Of a stretch of DNA of 7,754 nucleotides, positions 1 through 6,217 are shown piece by piece. The DNA is from Verrucomicrobiales bacterium (GTDB taxonomy: Bacteria; Verrucomicrobiota; Verrucomicrobiia; Verrucomicrobiales; DEV007), in NCBI GenBank assembly GCA_023253615.1, contig JALRFZ010000430.1:1-7754 (forward strand), in the 5' to 3' direction. Each line of letters begins with the position of its first letter. Position 1 is the stretch's first letter. Under the pieces are notes generated by a model. It had not been told where the DNA came from, made no database searches, and saw only the letters and a list, made by a program, of their open reading frames with translations. The translations under genes and the position numbers were made by a program.

Positions 1-569
1 GGATGGGAAAAGCCGAAGTAGATGAAGAAGGGATCGGCGCCCTTCGTCTCCTCGCGCGTCTTGAGATAGTCGAGGACCTGCTCGGCGTGCCAGGCGCTGC
101 CCGACTCGGCGTCGCCACCGCGTTTGGAGGCATCGTGCCGCACGGTGAATTCCTTGTTCGCCGCCTCGTAGCTGTTGCCCTGCTTGCAGGTGCGCATCGT
201 GTCGTAACCGGCGCGGTTGAAGACGGCGGGAATGGTTTCCTTCTCGAGATTCGGCGGGCAATGCGTCTTGGCAAGCGGTCCGATCGGCAGGTGCCAGATC
301 GTGCGCCCTGACATGATCATGTGCCGCGAGGGCGTGCAGACCGCCCCGACGAAGCCGCCCATGTGATAAGCCCGGTCGATCACCATGCCCTCCGCGGCGA
401 GGCGGTCGAGATTCGGCGTGGAGAGCGGCGAGGTGGGATCGTAAATCTTCAGATCAAAGGGCGCCTGATCATCGACGAGGATGAAAAGGAAATTCGGGCG
501 CTTTTCCGCAGCGTCGATCGGAGCTAGCGCGGCAAGAGAAAAGGCGAGAAGCAGGACGGGGAGTTTCAT
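1..569 (-). CDS. Secreted sulfatase (alkaline phosphatase superfamily), N-terminal part
   Basis: The minus strand reads open from an ATG at 569-567 to the left edge, giving 189 residues of an unfinished protein; the C-terminal part lies outside the window. Residues 1-21 form a signal peptide (basic start, Leu/Ala core, probable cleavage near A20-A21), so the enzyme is exported. PNFLFILVDDQ at 25-35 is the first sulfatase strand, with metal-binding Asp pair D33-D34. STPNLDRLAAEG (50-61) is also typical. C78-T-P-S-R82 is the C-x-P-x-R signature whose cysteine is oxidised to formylglycine by the sulfatase-modifying enzyme. These enzymes cleave sulfate esters, often from sulfated polysaccharides; the substrate cannot be told from this fragment. 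No Shine-Dalgarno sequence precedes the ATG, but a promoter-like element ends 8 bases upstream. The family is secure; the substrate is unknown. Confidence 0.93.
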   Translation of the reverse strand, partial: MKLPVLLLAFSLAALAPIDAAEKRPNFLFILVDDQAPFDLKIYDPTSPLSTPNLDRLAAEGMVIDRAYHMGGFVGAVCTPSRHMIMSGRTIWHLPIGPLAKTHCPPNLEKETIPAVFNRAGYDTMRTCKQGNSYEAANKEFTVRHDASKRGGDAESGSAWHAEQVLDYLKTREETKGADPFFIYFGFSH

Positions 570-577
570 CGATCGGG

Positions 578-606
578 ATGGTAGGGAAGGCGGAACGGGG
601 AGTGAA
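578..606 (-). promoter_or_regulatory. Putative sigma-70-like promoter of the sulfatase gene
   Basis: On the minus strand, TTCACT (606-601) and TACCAT (583-578) are separated by 17 bases and match the -35 and -10 consensus at four of six positions each. Only 8 bases lie between the -10 element and the ATG at 569, so transcription would start at or within about two bases of the start codon, giving a leaderless or nearly leaderless mRNA. This is a consensus match only; no transcript data support it. Confidence 0.45.
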
Positions 607-642
607 GAAAAAACCATCTCATCCGCTTTCGTCACACTCCCG

Positions 643-741
643 CATCCGCGCTCATTTGCGGTAGCGAAGCGAATCCGTGCTCATCTGCGTTTTTCTTTTT
701 CAACGCGGATGGGCGCGGATGCCCGCGGATTTTCGCAGATG
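643..741. repeat. Four related ~20-nt intergenic repeat units, two direct and two inverted
   Basis: The gap between the sulfatase and DUF218 genes holds variants of a unit resembling ATCCGCGCTCATCTGCG. Plus-oriented copies lie at 643-661 and 672-690; minus-oriented copies lie at 702-720 and 721-741. The inner pair (673-691 and 702-720) can fold into a 19-bp stem around a 10-base T-rich loop. All three differences between the inner arms are C/T changes, so in a plus-strand RNA they become G-U wobble pairs, whereas in a minus-strand RNA, the direction in which both neighbouring genes are read, they would be A-C mismatches. I recall similar degenerate units between genes in Verrucomicrobiota and Planctomycetota but cannot verify this here. 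It could be a REP-like element or a processing or boundary hairpin. Confidence 0.7.
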
Positions 742-758
742 CAGGAAGCCGCCTCACG

Positions 759-1577
759 TCAAAACGCCCGTCCGAGAAATTCCCACACCGCCGATTGCAC
801 ATCCCGGAAGCCGCGCCCCTGTGGGATCAGATACATGGGAGAGAAAATCATCGGTCCTGAGCGGAAGTCGGACGGCACGGGGATCATCTCGAGCCCTTGT
901 ACCTTGGCTTCTTCGAGGGCACGAGGCAGATGGGAGGCCGAGGTGCCGAGACCGATCCGCTTCCATTCGGGATGTTGCGTCGCCAACTTCGCGACTGCGG
1001 CGAGTTCTTCGCTCGTGTTGCGGGGTTCGGGGAATTCGATGATGCGCTCGGCGGGGATGCCCATGGCCTGCCACAGCAGCGAAGTCTCGCGCGAAAGGAG
1101 ACGGTCGGCTTTGCCTTCCGTGATGGAGCGCCCCGTCGTGATGAGTGTGCCGACGAGCCCTTCGCTGAAGAGCACCGCCGGCCGGGTGATGCGATCGCCG
1201 TGGTTTCCCAAGGCAGGACGACCCTCCGGTGACATCGCCGTGCCGCCGCCGAGGACGACGAGGGCGTCGAGCTTTTCCGCCGGTTGCTCGAGTGCAAAGA
1301 ATGGCTTCTCGAGGATCCTGAGCAACCACACGCCGAGGTAGGGACTGCCGGCCAACGAGTAGGCGGCGAAAAACAAAAGAGTGAAGATCCTCGTCGATTT
1401 CGCCACCCCCGGCCACGTCAGCGCGACAAACAGAATCAGCCAGAGAAATCCCGCCGGCATGAGCAGGTGCGCGATGACCTTTTTCGCAATCAGCGAGTCG
1501 CCGCTCACCGCGACGAGGAGGACGATCAGAAGCAAGGTCGCCCAGAGGGGGCGGAAGCGGCGCAGGCGGGATTTCAT
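759..1577 (-). CDS. DUF218 family membrane protein (YdcF/ElyC/SanA-like)
   Basis: The 272-residue product begins with a basic stretch and has three predicted membrane helices (about 11-26, 37-54 and 64-82), followed by a DUF218 domain from about residue 100 to the end. Family hallmarks visible are DALVVLGGG (104-112), EPRNTSEE (184-191, the conserved Glu and N-T-x-E) and TSASHLPRA (212-220), plus the C-terminal Trp-Glu-(F/Y)-Leu-Gly segment (WEFLG). Members such as ElyC and SanA in Escherichia coli affect envelope integrity and peptidoglycan or lipid-carrier metabolism; their chemistry is not firmly established. Membrane helices before the domain resemble the ElyC layout. The gene is read in the same direction as the sulfatase but is separated from it by 189 bp, so co-transcription is doubtful. 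No clear Shine-Dalgarno sequence precedes the ATG. The family call is secure; the role is inferred only. Confidence 0.9.
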   Translation of the reverse strand: MKSRLRRFRPLWATLLLIVLLVAVSGDSLIAKKVIAHLLMPAGFLWLILFVALTWPGVAKSTRIFTLLFFAAYSLAGSPYLGVWLLRILEKPFFALEQPAEKLDALVVLGGGTAMSPEGRPALGNHGDRITRPAVLFSEGLVGTLITTGRSITEGKADRLLSRETSLLWQAMGIPAERIIEFPEPRNTSEELAAVAKLATQHPEWKRIGLGTSASHLPRALEEAKVQGLEMIPVPSDFRSGPMIFSPMYLIPQGRGFRDVQSAVWEFLGRAF

Positions 1578-1726
1578 GGGGACGTCGGAGCAGGAAGCTT
1601 ACGCGGATTCCAGGCGTTTTTTACAAGGAAATGAAGATCCGTTGAAAATCGGGACGATCCTTCCTGAGACCCAACCCTCTTGACTCCCGGACTGAACCCG
1701 GTACGGCTTCCCGTTCGTATCGGCAT

Positions 1727-1755
1727 TTGAATCCCCATCCCCTCTCGATTAAAAT
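1727..1755 (+). promoter_or_regulatory. Putative sigma-70-like promoter of the small secreted protein gene
   Basis: TTGAAT (1727-1732) and TAAAAT (1750-1755) are separated by exactly 17 bases; the -10 matches consensus at five of six positions and the -35 at four. The start codon begins 8 bases after the -10 element, so the predicted transcript starts within about three bases of the ATG and leaves no room for a ribosome binding site. This is the best promoter match in the window. It lies in the 186-bp divergent region shared with the leftward DUF218 gene, for which I found no convincing promoter. Confidence 0.6.
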
Positions 1756-1763
1756 CCCGCGCC

Positions 1764-2312
1764 ATGAAATCCAACCTCGCCATTCTCACCGCCGCCCTCC
1801 TTGCCATCCCTTTCGCACCCGTCCGGGCCGAAGAGGATGCGATCAAGGTCAGTGAATTCACCTTCACCTACGGAAAGCCGTGGGTGCGCCAGCAGGCCGC
1901 CAGCTCGATGCGTGCGGGCCAGTTCCTTTACGACCACGCCGACGAGAGCCTGACCGACACCGAGCTTGTCATCTTCTTCTTCGGTGCGGGCGGCGGTGGT
2001 GGCATCCAGGCGAACATCGACCGCTGGCTCGGCCAGTTCGAAGGCGCCCCGGAATCGAAGACCGAGGAAAAGGAAATGGGAGGCAAGAAGGTGACCCTCC
2101 TCACCGCCAAAGGAACCTACCTCGAGACGATGGCCGGAGCCGGCCCCTTCTCGGGAGCTCCCAAAACGCCGAAGCCCGATTACACGATGCTCGCCGCAAT
2201 CCTCCCCAGCGAGCAAGGTGATGTCTTCATCAAGGTGACCGGTCCGACGAAATCGGTCGAGGCGATGCGCGAGGCCTTCGACGCCTTCATCGCCAGCCCC
2301 TTCAAGCAGTGA
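1764..2312 (+). CDS. Small secreted protein of unknown function
   Basis: I do not recognise a named family for this 182-residue product. Residues 1-22 are a clear signal peptide with a Val-Arg-Ala cleavage site before E23, so it should be exported to the periplasm or beyond. The mature part starts with an aromatic strand-like segment (FTFTYGKPWVRQ, 32-43). A hydrophobic stretch (ELVIFFFG, 67-74) runs into a five-glycine run (76-80), followed by IQANIDRWLGQF (81-92), which looks like a conserved core. The C-terminal half has a charged loop (EEKEMGGKK) and a segment (about 150-160) that reads like a beta strand ending in DVFIKVTGP. There is no lipobox cysteine and no membrane helix after the signal peptide. 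It appears monocistronic: a strong promoter match lies just upstream, and the next gene converges on it. Codon use looks like that of its neighbours. Confidence 0.85.
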   Translation: MKSNLAILTAALLAIPFAPVRAEEDAIKVSEFTFTYGKPWVRQQAASSMRAGQFLYDHADESLTDTELVIFFFGAGGGGGIQANIDRWLGQFEGAPESKTEEKEMGGKKVTLLTAKGTYLETMAGAGPFSGAPKTPKPDYTMLAAILPSEQGDVFIKVTGPTKSVEAMREAFDAFIASPFKQ

Positions 2313-2334
2313 GGGTTCGCGGGGAAGCGCTCAC
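2309..2334. terminator. Possible shared hairpin between convergent genes
   Basis: The rightward secreted-protein gene and the leftward lysR gene end 18 bp apart. GTGAG (2309-2313) can pair with CTCAC (2330-2334), and inside it CGC (2318-2320) with GCG (2327-2329), giving an 8-bp stem with one four-base bulge and a six-base loop. It overlaps both stop codons. There is no T run on either side, so it is not a classical intrinsic terminator. Confidence 0.25.
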
Positions 2335-3230
2335 GCACCCTTCTCCTCTTCCCGTTTTTCTTTCAGCAAGGCGATCATCTCCCGCATCGCGGGGGTGATC
2401 GCCTTCGTGCGTCGGCGCACGATGCCCAGCGGACGCCAAACGAATTTCCCCTTGATGGGGATGCGCACGAGGGTTCCGGCCTTCACCTCCGATTGCACGC
2501 TCTCGCCCGGCACGATGGAAAGAGCGTTCTCGATGAGGACGCCCCGTTTCACGGTCTCGATATTGTCGAATTCGACGACCTCTTTCACCGTCACGCCGGC
2601 CTGGACGAACATCGCATCGATCGCCTTCCGCGTCGGCAGATCGGGCTCGAAGGAGATGAAACGCTGCCCGTCGATCGCCTTGAGATCGAGGGAGCTTTTC
2701 CGCGCGAGCGGATGCCCCGGCGGACAGATCACGACGAGCCGGTCGCGCCAGGCCGGCTCGATTTCGACGCCCTTGCGCTCCTGCGGGTAGGCGACGAGCC
2801 CGAGGTCGGCGAGGTTCTCCGAGACATCGGCGTAGACCTGGTTCGACCGGCGGTAGTGCACCTGCAGATCGACCTCGGGAAAACGACGGCGGAATTCCTC
2901 GAGATAGGGCGGCAGTTCGTGAAAACCGATGCTGTAAACCGTCGCGATGGTGAGCGGTCCCGCCACGACATCGCGCATTTTTCCGAGGTCCTGCTCGATG
3001 CGCTGGTAGGCCTCGAGAATACGCTGGGCGGCGCGAAGGAAGGCCTCGCCCTCAGGGGTGACGGAGAAATTGCGCCGTCCCCGCTCGACGAGGGTGACAC
3101 CATAACGTTCCTCGAGCGTGCGGATCTGCTGGCTCACCGCACTCTGGCTGATGCCGTTGCGAGCCGCCGCCTCGGAAAAGCTCGCCGTCTCGACGAGATC
3201 ACAGAAGACCTGGAAGGTTTCGATGTGCAT
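2331..3230 (-). CDS. LysR-type transcriptional regulator
   Basis: From the ATG at 3230 the product has 299 residues, the usual LysR length. The N-terminus (MHIETFQVFCDLVETASFSE) and the helix-turn-helix around residues 18-37 (SFSEAAARNGISQSAVSQQI) are textbook LysR features, followed by a linker helix. The effector-binding domain (about 90-290) starts at PLTIATVYSIGFHELPPYL and contains the segment YRRSNQVY. The effector is unknown; I see no basis for naming it CysB, CbbR or AmpR. A GTG at 3242-3240 overlaps the dacB stop codon and would add four residues. I prefer ATG 3230 because it gives the standard N-terminus and a GAGGAG Shine-Dalgarno sequence lies 11 bases upstream, inside the end of dacB. 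It is therefore the second gene of a dacB-lysR unit and probably translated by coupling. LysR regulators often control divergent neighbours, so the dacB/beta-propeller promoter region is a candidate target. Confidence 0.94.
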   Translation of the reverse strand: MHIETFQVFCDLVETASFSEAAARNGISQSAVSQQIRTLEERYGVTLVERGRRNFSVTPEGEAFLRAAQRILEAYQRIEQDLGKMRDVVAGPLTIATVYSIGFHELPPYLEEFRRRFPEVDLQVHYRRSNQVYADVSENLADLGLVAYPQERKGVEIEPAWRDRLVVICPPGHPLARKSSLDLKAIDGQRFISFEPDLPTRKAIDAMFVQAGVTVKEVVEFDNIETVKRGVLIENALSIVPGESVQSEVKAGTLVRIPIKGKFVWRPLGIVRRRTKAITPAMREMIALLKEKREEEKGA

Positions 3231-3238
3231 GGACGGGA

Positions 3239-4819
3239 TCACTCCTCGACAGGAACCGTTTCGGTGGAGATGGGTTCCTCCTTTTCCTCCAGACTCTCCT
3301 CCGGCTTTTCATCCGGCTTTTCATCCTCAACCGCGCCTAACAAGGCACCTAAAACCGCCCCTTGGATCGCGTTGGCCTCGCCGCCGCTCGCGTAATGATT
3401 CATCATCAGGGCGAAGGAAAGGCGTCCCTGATCCGTCTCGACGAGCCCGGCGTAGGAGCGGACCGCCGACATCGCCCCGGCCTTGAAGCGGATCGCCCCG
3501 CCGGCGGTGGCGAGCAGGGAATCGACATACAACCCGCCGGCCGGTCCGCCCGCGGCGAGATGCTGGAGCCGGGCGAGCATCCGCGGGGTGATGTGATCGG
3601 CGCGGGCGAGCCCCGAGCCATCGACGAGGCGGAGACCGGCGAGGTCGAGCCCCCGTTGCTCCCAGTGGCGGCGCACCACGTCCTCCGAGGGCATCGCCGC
3701 CTGCACGCCGAGCATGCGGTAAAGGCACTCGGTCTCGTGATTGTCGGAGGTGGCGTGGATGCTCTCGACGATCTCGATGAGCGGAGGGGAATCATGCACC
3801 AGCAACTCGTCGGCGATCACGGGCACAGGCTCTTGTTTCAAAAACAACTCGCCCGCCCCGTGTGCCTCACCGGCAACGACGATACCGGCTGCCATCAGCG
3901 CGAGGCGCAGGTGATGGGCCGCGAAACGCTCGGGATCCGGCACCGCTCCCCTGACGCTGAATTCCTCACCCATCGGCACGGTACCGCGGAAATGCATCAC
4001 GCCGGTCCGCTCGCCTCCATGGATGACGACGCCATCGCCCGTGCTTTCACCTGCCGTGGTCGTTTCATTCCAATAGATCACGCCGGGAATCTCCGGAAGT
4101 GCGCCGACGAAGGTGGTCGGGGCCCCCTCTTTCTCCCCGGGAGCAAAGACCGCGGCAAAGCGGTTGTGCTCGAGATTCAACCCGGAGACCGGACTGCCAT
4201 AGCCGTTGCCGATGTCGCCCCAGTTCCAGAAATCCGCGAAGACAGACCCGGGAAAAAACCGCCCGTCGCCGATGATCCGTCCCGGGATCGTCGTCACGCC
4301 CGCTTCGGCGAGCCCTTTCGCCCACGATTCTAGATCGGCATAGGAGAGCATCGGATCGCCTCCACCGAGGAGGATGAGGTCTGCCGTTTTCGCCGCGCCC
4401 TCCGCCGGAGCACTCACACCCAGTCGGGTGCGGAAACGGAAATCCGGGCCGAGCACCTCCAGGGCGGTGGCGGTCGTGAGAGTCTTCAATGACGAAGCCG
4501 GGATCTGCGCGAGATCACCCCGCCTCTCGTAGAGCACTTCCCCGTCGGGCCCGATGAGGCAGAATCCGAGGACCGCGCCTCGCATTCCAGGCATCGCCTC
4601 CCCTTCATCGAGAGCCTTCCCGATCGCCACGAGCCGGGGATCCGGAGGAGGCACCGGGTCGGGTTCGGGCAGTGGCGCAACCGGCTCGACAGGAGCATCG
4701 GGATCAGGCGCCACCACGACCACTTTTTCAACCACGGTCGGATCCGGCGCACGAAACAAAAGGCCGGCGAGAACGAGCACGGCGATCGAAAGAGCGGCAA
4801 TGACGAAATTTTTGACCAT
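3239..4819 (-). CDS. dacB: PBP4-type D-alanyl-D-alanine carboxypeptidase/endopeptidase
   Basis: The 526-residue product belongs to peptidase family S13. These serine enzymes remove the terminal D-Ala from peptidoglycan peptides and cut D-Ala-mDAP cross-links on the outer side of the cytoplasmic membrane. Active-site motifs are S109-S-L-K112 (SxxK, nucleophile and base), S358-D-N360 (SxN) and K446-A-G448 in place of the usual KTG. Other family marks are SGLNLEHNR (212-220) and VDGSGLARAD (399-408). The N-terminus has a membrane helix (about 4-22) without a clear cleavage site or lipobox, then a proline/acidic linker (about 37-62), suggesting a membrane-anchored enzyme rather than the soluble periplasmic form of E. 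coli. The tail from about 497 is rich in Glu, Lys and Pro and is partly encoded by two adjacent 12-bp copies (3301-3324). Its stop codon overlaps the possible GTG start of the LysR gene downstream. Confidence 0.93.
   Translation of the reverse strand: MVKNFVIAALSIAVLVLAGLLFRAPDPTVVEKVVVVAPDPDAPVEPVAPLPEPDPVPPPDPRLVAIGKALDEGEAMPGMRGAVLGFCLIGPDGEVLYERRGDLAQIPASSLKTLTTATALEVLGPDFRFRTRLGVSAPAEGAAKTADLILLGGGDPMLSYADLESWAKGLAEAGVTTIPGRIIGDGRFFPGSVFADFWNWGDIGNGYGSPVSGLNLEHNRFAAVFAPGEKEGAPTTFVGALPEIPGVIYWNETTTAGESTGDGVVIHGGERTGVMHFRGTVPMGEEFSVRGAVPDPERFAAHHLRLALMAAGIVVAGEAHGAGELFLKQEPVPVIADELLVHDSPPLIEIVESIHATSDNHETECLYRMLGVQAAMPSEDVVRRHWEQRGLDLAGLRLVDGSGLARADHITPRMLARLQHLAAGGPAGGLYVDSLLATAGGAIRFKAGAMSAVRSYAGLVETDQGRLSFALMMNHYASGGEANAIQGAVLGALLGAVEDEKPDEKPEESLEEKEEPISTETVPVEE
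3301..3324. repeat. Two tandem 12-bp copies inside dacB
   Basis: CCGGCTTTTCAT occurs twice without a gap (3301-3312 and 3313-3324). In the minus-strand dacB frame it encodes the repeated Asp-Glu-Lys-Pro unit of the charged C-terminal tail. Because the unit is a multiple of three, gain or loss of copies would change tail length without shifting the frame. Confidence 0.8.
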
Positions 4820-4825
4820 CGCCGC

Positions 4826-4831
4826 ATCCTA
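4826..4831 (-). promoter_or_regulatory. Putative -10 element of dacB
   Basis: TAGGAT on the minus strand (4831-4826) matches the -10 consensus at four of six positions and ends 6 bases before the dacB ATG at 4819. The predicted start of transcription coincides with the start codon. No good -35 hexamer was found at 16-19 bases upstream, so the call rests on the -10 match and on its position, which resembles that of other genes in this window. Confidence 0.35.
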
Positions 4832-4918
4832 CCCCAGCGGTCCATCTCCCGCATCGGAAAACGTGCCGGTCATTTCCTTCCCGTCCCCACCCGATCACGC
4901 CCCGCTTTGGTCTTGCAC

Positions 4919-4928
4919 GGCCCGGGCC
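4919..4928. promoter_or_regulatory. Palindrome in the dacB/beta-propeller divergent region
   Basis: GGCCCGGGCC is a perfect 10-bp palindrome in the 149-bp region between the two divergent genes. It sits about 40 bp upstream of the rightward start codon. A 7-bp inverted pair, GTGCCGG (4863-4869) and CCGGCAC (4932-4938), also brackets much of the region. Either could be an operator, but GC-rich palindromes are common in such DNA, so this is weak. Confidence 0.2.
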
Positions 4929-4953
4929 TTTCCGGCACCTTGGCAGCCTCAAT

Positions 4954-4959
4954 CAAAAT
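4954..4959 (+). promoter_or_regulatory. Putative -10 element of the beta-propeller gene
   Basis: CAAAAT (4954-4959) ends 9 bases before the ATG at 4969. Its surroundings (CTCAATCAAAATCC) closely resemble those of the promoter at 1745-1757 (CTCGATTAAAATCC), which supports a shared element. No convincing -35 hexamer is seen at standard spacing. Initiation here would give a leader of only a few bases. Confidence 0.35.
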
Positions 4960-4968
4960 CCTCTTTCC

Positions 4969-6216
4969 ATGCGCCTGCGATCCCTGCTCGTTTTGCTCCC
5001 CCTGCTCTCCTCCTTTGCCGGCCACGCCCAGGAGTGGACCCGCTTCCGCGGTCCCGACGGCACCGGCATCGGCCGCATCACGGGGTTGAAATCGCAGCTC
5101 ACCGAGGCCGACTACGCCTGGTCGGTGAAGCTCGACGGACTCGGCCATTCCTCGCCGGTGCTCTGGGGTGAAAAGCTTTTTCTCACCATCGCCGCGGCCG
5201 ATGGCACGAAGCGCCGTGTCGAGTGTTATGACGCCGCCTCGGGCAAAAAGAACTGGATCTGGGATGCGCCGGTGGAGACGCACCATCTCCATAAATTCAA
5301 CACCTTCGCCTCTTCGACCCCGACCGTCGATGCTGATCGCGTTTACATCGCCTGGGGTTCCGGTACCCGCACCGAAGCGGTCGCCCTCGATCACTCCGGA
5401 AAGGAGATCTGGAAACGCGAGTGGCCCGAATTCACCTCCGACCATGGCTTCGGTGCCTCGCCCATCCTCGCCGACGGGATCCTCATCCTCCACACCGATT
5501 CGCTTGAAAAGAAAAAGAGCTTCGTGATGGGCCTCGACCCGGCCACGGGCAAGTCTCTCTGGGAAGTCGAGCGCGTCACCGAAGGGGCCGAAGAAAAACA
5601 TCTCACCGCCTACAACACACCCGTCGCCATTACCGTCGAGGGACGGACCATGGTCGTGGTGCTGCAGACCAATGATGGATGGAAAGGGCTCGATCCCAAG
5701 ACAGGCGAGGTACTATGGTCCTTCAATGGTGAATACACCCAGCGCAGCGTCGGCTCGATCGCCTACGGCAACGGACTCGTCTTCGCGACCTTCGGATCCG
5801 GCTCGCAGGGGCGTGACGGCGTCGCCCTCCGACCCAAAGCCTCGGGTGATCCCGAGGTGGCCTACAAGCTGGGCCTCGGCGACGGACTCGGCTACGTGCC
5901 CACGCCGCTCTACTTCGAGGGCAAGCTCTACGTCTGGGTCGACTCCGGCATTCTCACCTGCATGGACGCGGCGACCGGCAAAGGCATCTACCGCGAGCGC
6001 GTCGGCGGCAATTTCTTCGCCTCGCCCATCGTCGCCGATGGGAAGATCATCGCTCTCAGCCGCGAGGGAGAGCTCGTCATGGCGAAGCCGGGCGACACCT
6101 TCGAGATTCTCGGACGCATCAAGATCGGTGACGGTGCCAGCGCCACTCCCGCGGTCGCGAACAACCGCCTCTATCTCCGCACCGATTCGCATTTGATCTG
6201 CGTGGCAGGCTCGTGA
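4969..6216 (+). CDS. Secreted PQQ-like beta-propeller repeat protein
   Basis: The 415-residue product has a signal peptide (residues 1-20, cleavage after G-H-A) and then a beta-propeller of the PQQ-binding-like/BamB-like class. The mature protein begins with EWTRFRGPDGTG (22-33), an opening common in exported propeller proteins of Planctomycetota and Verrucomicrobiota. Blade signatures of the type (L/Y/M)D-x-(A/K)-(T/S)-G-(K/E) followed by an aromatic residue appear at 87-96 (YDAASGKKNW), 189-198 (LDPATGKSLW), 241-250 (LDPKTGEVLW) and 332-341 (MDAATGKGIY), with a related one at 140-148 (LDHSGKEIW). There is no lipobox cysteine and no dehydrogenase active-site motif that I can recognise, so a true PQQ-dependent enzyme is not supported; a binding or scaffold role is as likely. 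Its TGA is followed after one base by the panC ATG, so the two genes are probably co-transcribed. Confidence 0.88.
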   Translation: MRLRSLLVLLPLLSSFAGHAQEWTRFRGPDGTGIGRITGLKSQLTEADYAWSVKLDGLGHSSPVLWGEKLFLTIAAADGTKRRVECYDAASGKKNWIWDAPVETHHLHKFNTFASSTPTVDADRVYIAWGSGTRTEAVALDHSGKEIWKREWPEFTSDHGFGASPILADGILILHTDSLEKKKSFVMGLDPATGKSLWEVERVTEGAEEKHLTAYNTPVAITVEGRTMVVVLQTNDGWKGLDPKTGEVLWSFNGEYTQRSVGSIAYGNGLVFATFGSGSQGRDGVALRPKASGDPEVAYKLGLGDGLGYVPTPLYFEGKLYVWVDSGILTCMDAATGKGIYRERVGGNFFASPIVADGKIIALSREGELVMAKPGDTFEILGRIKIGDGASATPAVANNRLYLRTDSHLICVAGS

Positions 6217-6217
6217 G

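Noticed and set aside
673..720. The 19-bp hairpin as an intrinsic terminator
   Set aside because: There is no T run directly after the stem in either direction, and in the direction of the flanking genes the stem contains three mismatches. The T-rich stretch is in the loop.
643..741. A CRISPR array
   Set aside because: The units are degenerate, face both directions, are not separated by equal unique spacers, and no cas gene is nearby.
754..1416. 220-residue minus-strand frame overlapping the DUF218 gene
   Set aside because: It is a frame-shifted reading of the same strand with an Arg/His-rich composition; the 759-1577 frame carries all DUF218 motifs.
1680..1708. TTGACT at 1680-1685 as the -35 box of the 1764 gene
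   Set aside because: The hexamer is good, but nothing resembling a -10 box lies 16-18 bases downstream. The pair at 1727-1755 fits better.
2493..3395. 300-residue plus-strand open frame opposite lysR and the end of dacB
   Set aside because: It is a shadow of the minus-strand genes; its translation is rich in Arg, Asp and Glu with no family motif, while the minus strand gives a complete LysR protein.
3362..4333. 323-residue plus-strand open frame opposite dacB
   Set aside because: The product has no recognisable domain and overlaps the full S13 peptidase reading frame with its SxxK, SxN and KAG motifs.
4870..5601. 243-residue minus-strand open frame opposite the beta-propeller gene
   Set aside because: It overlaps the signal peptide and first blades of a clear secreted protein and shows no family features. 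High GC content makes long antisense frames common.
4969..6216. A true PQQ-dependent alcohol or glucose dehydrogenase
   Set aside because: The protein is only 415 residues, shorter than such enzymes, and lacks recognisable cofactor-ligand and catalytic motifs; only the propeller repeat resemblance is supported.
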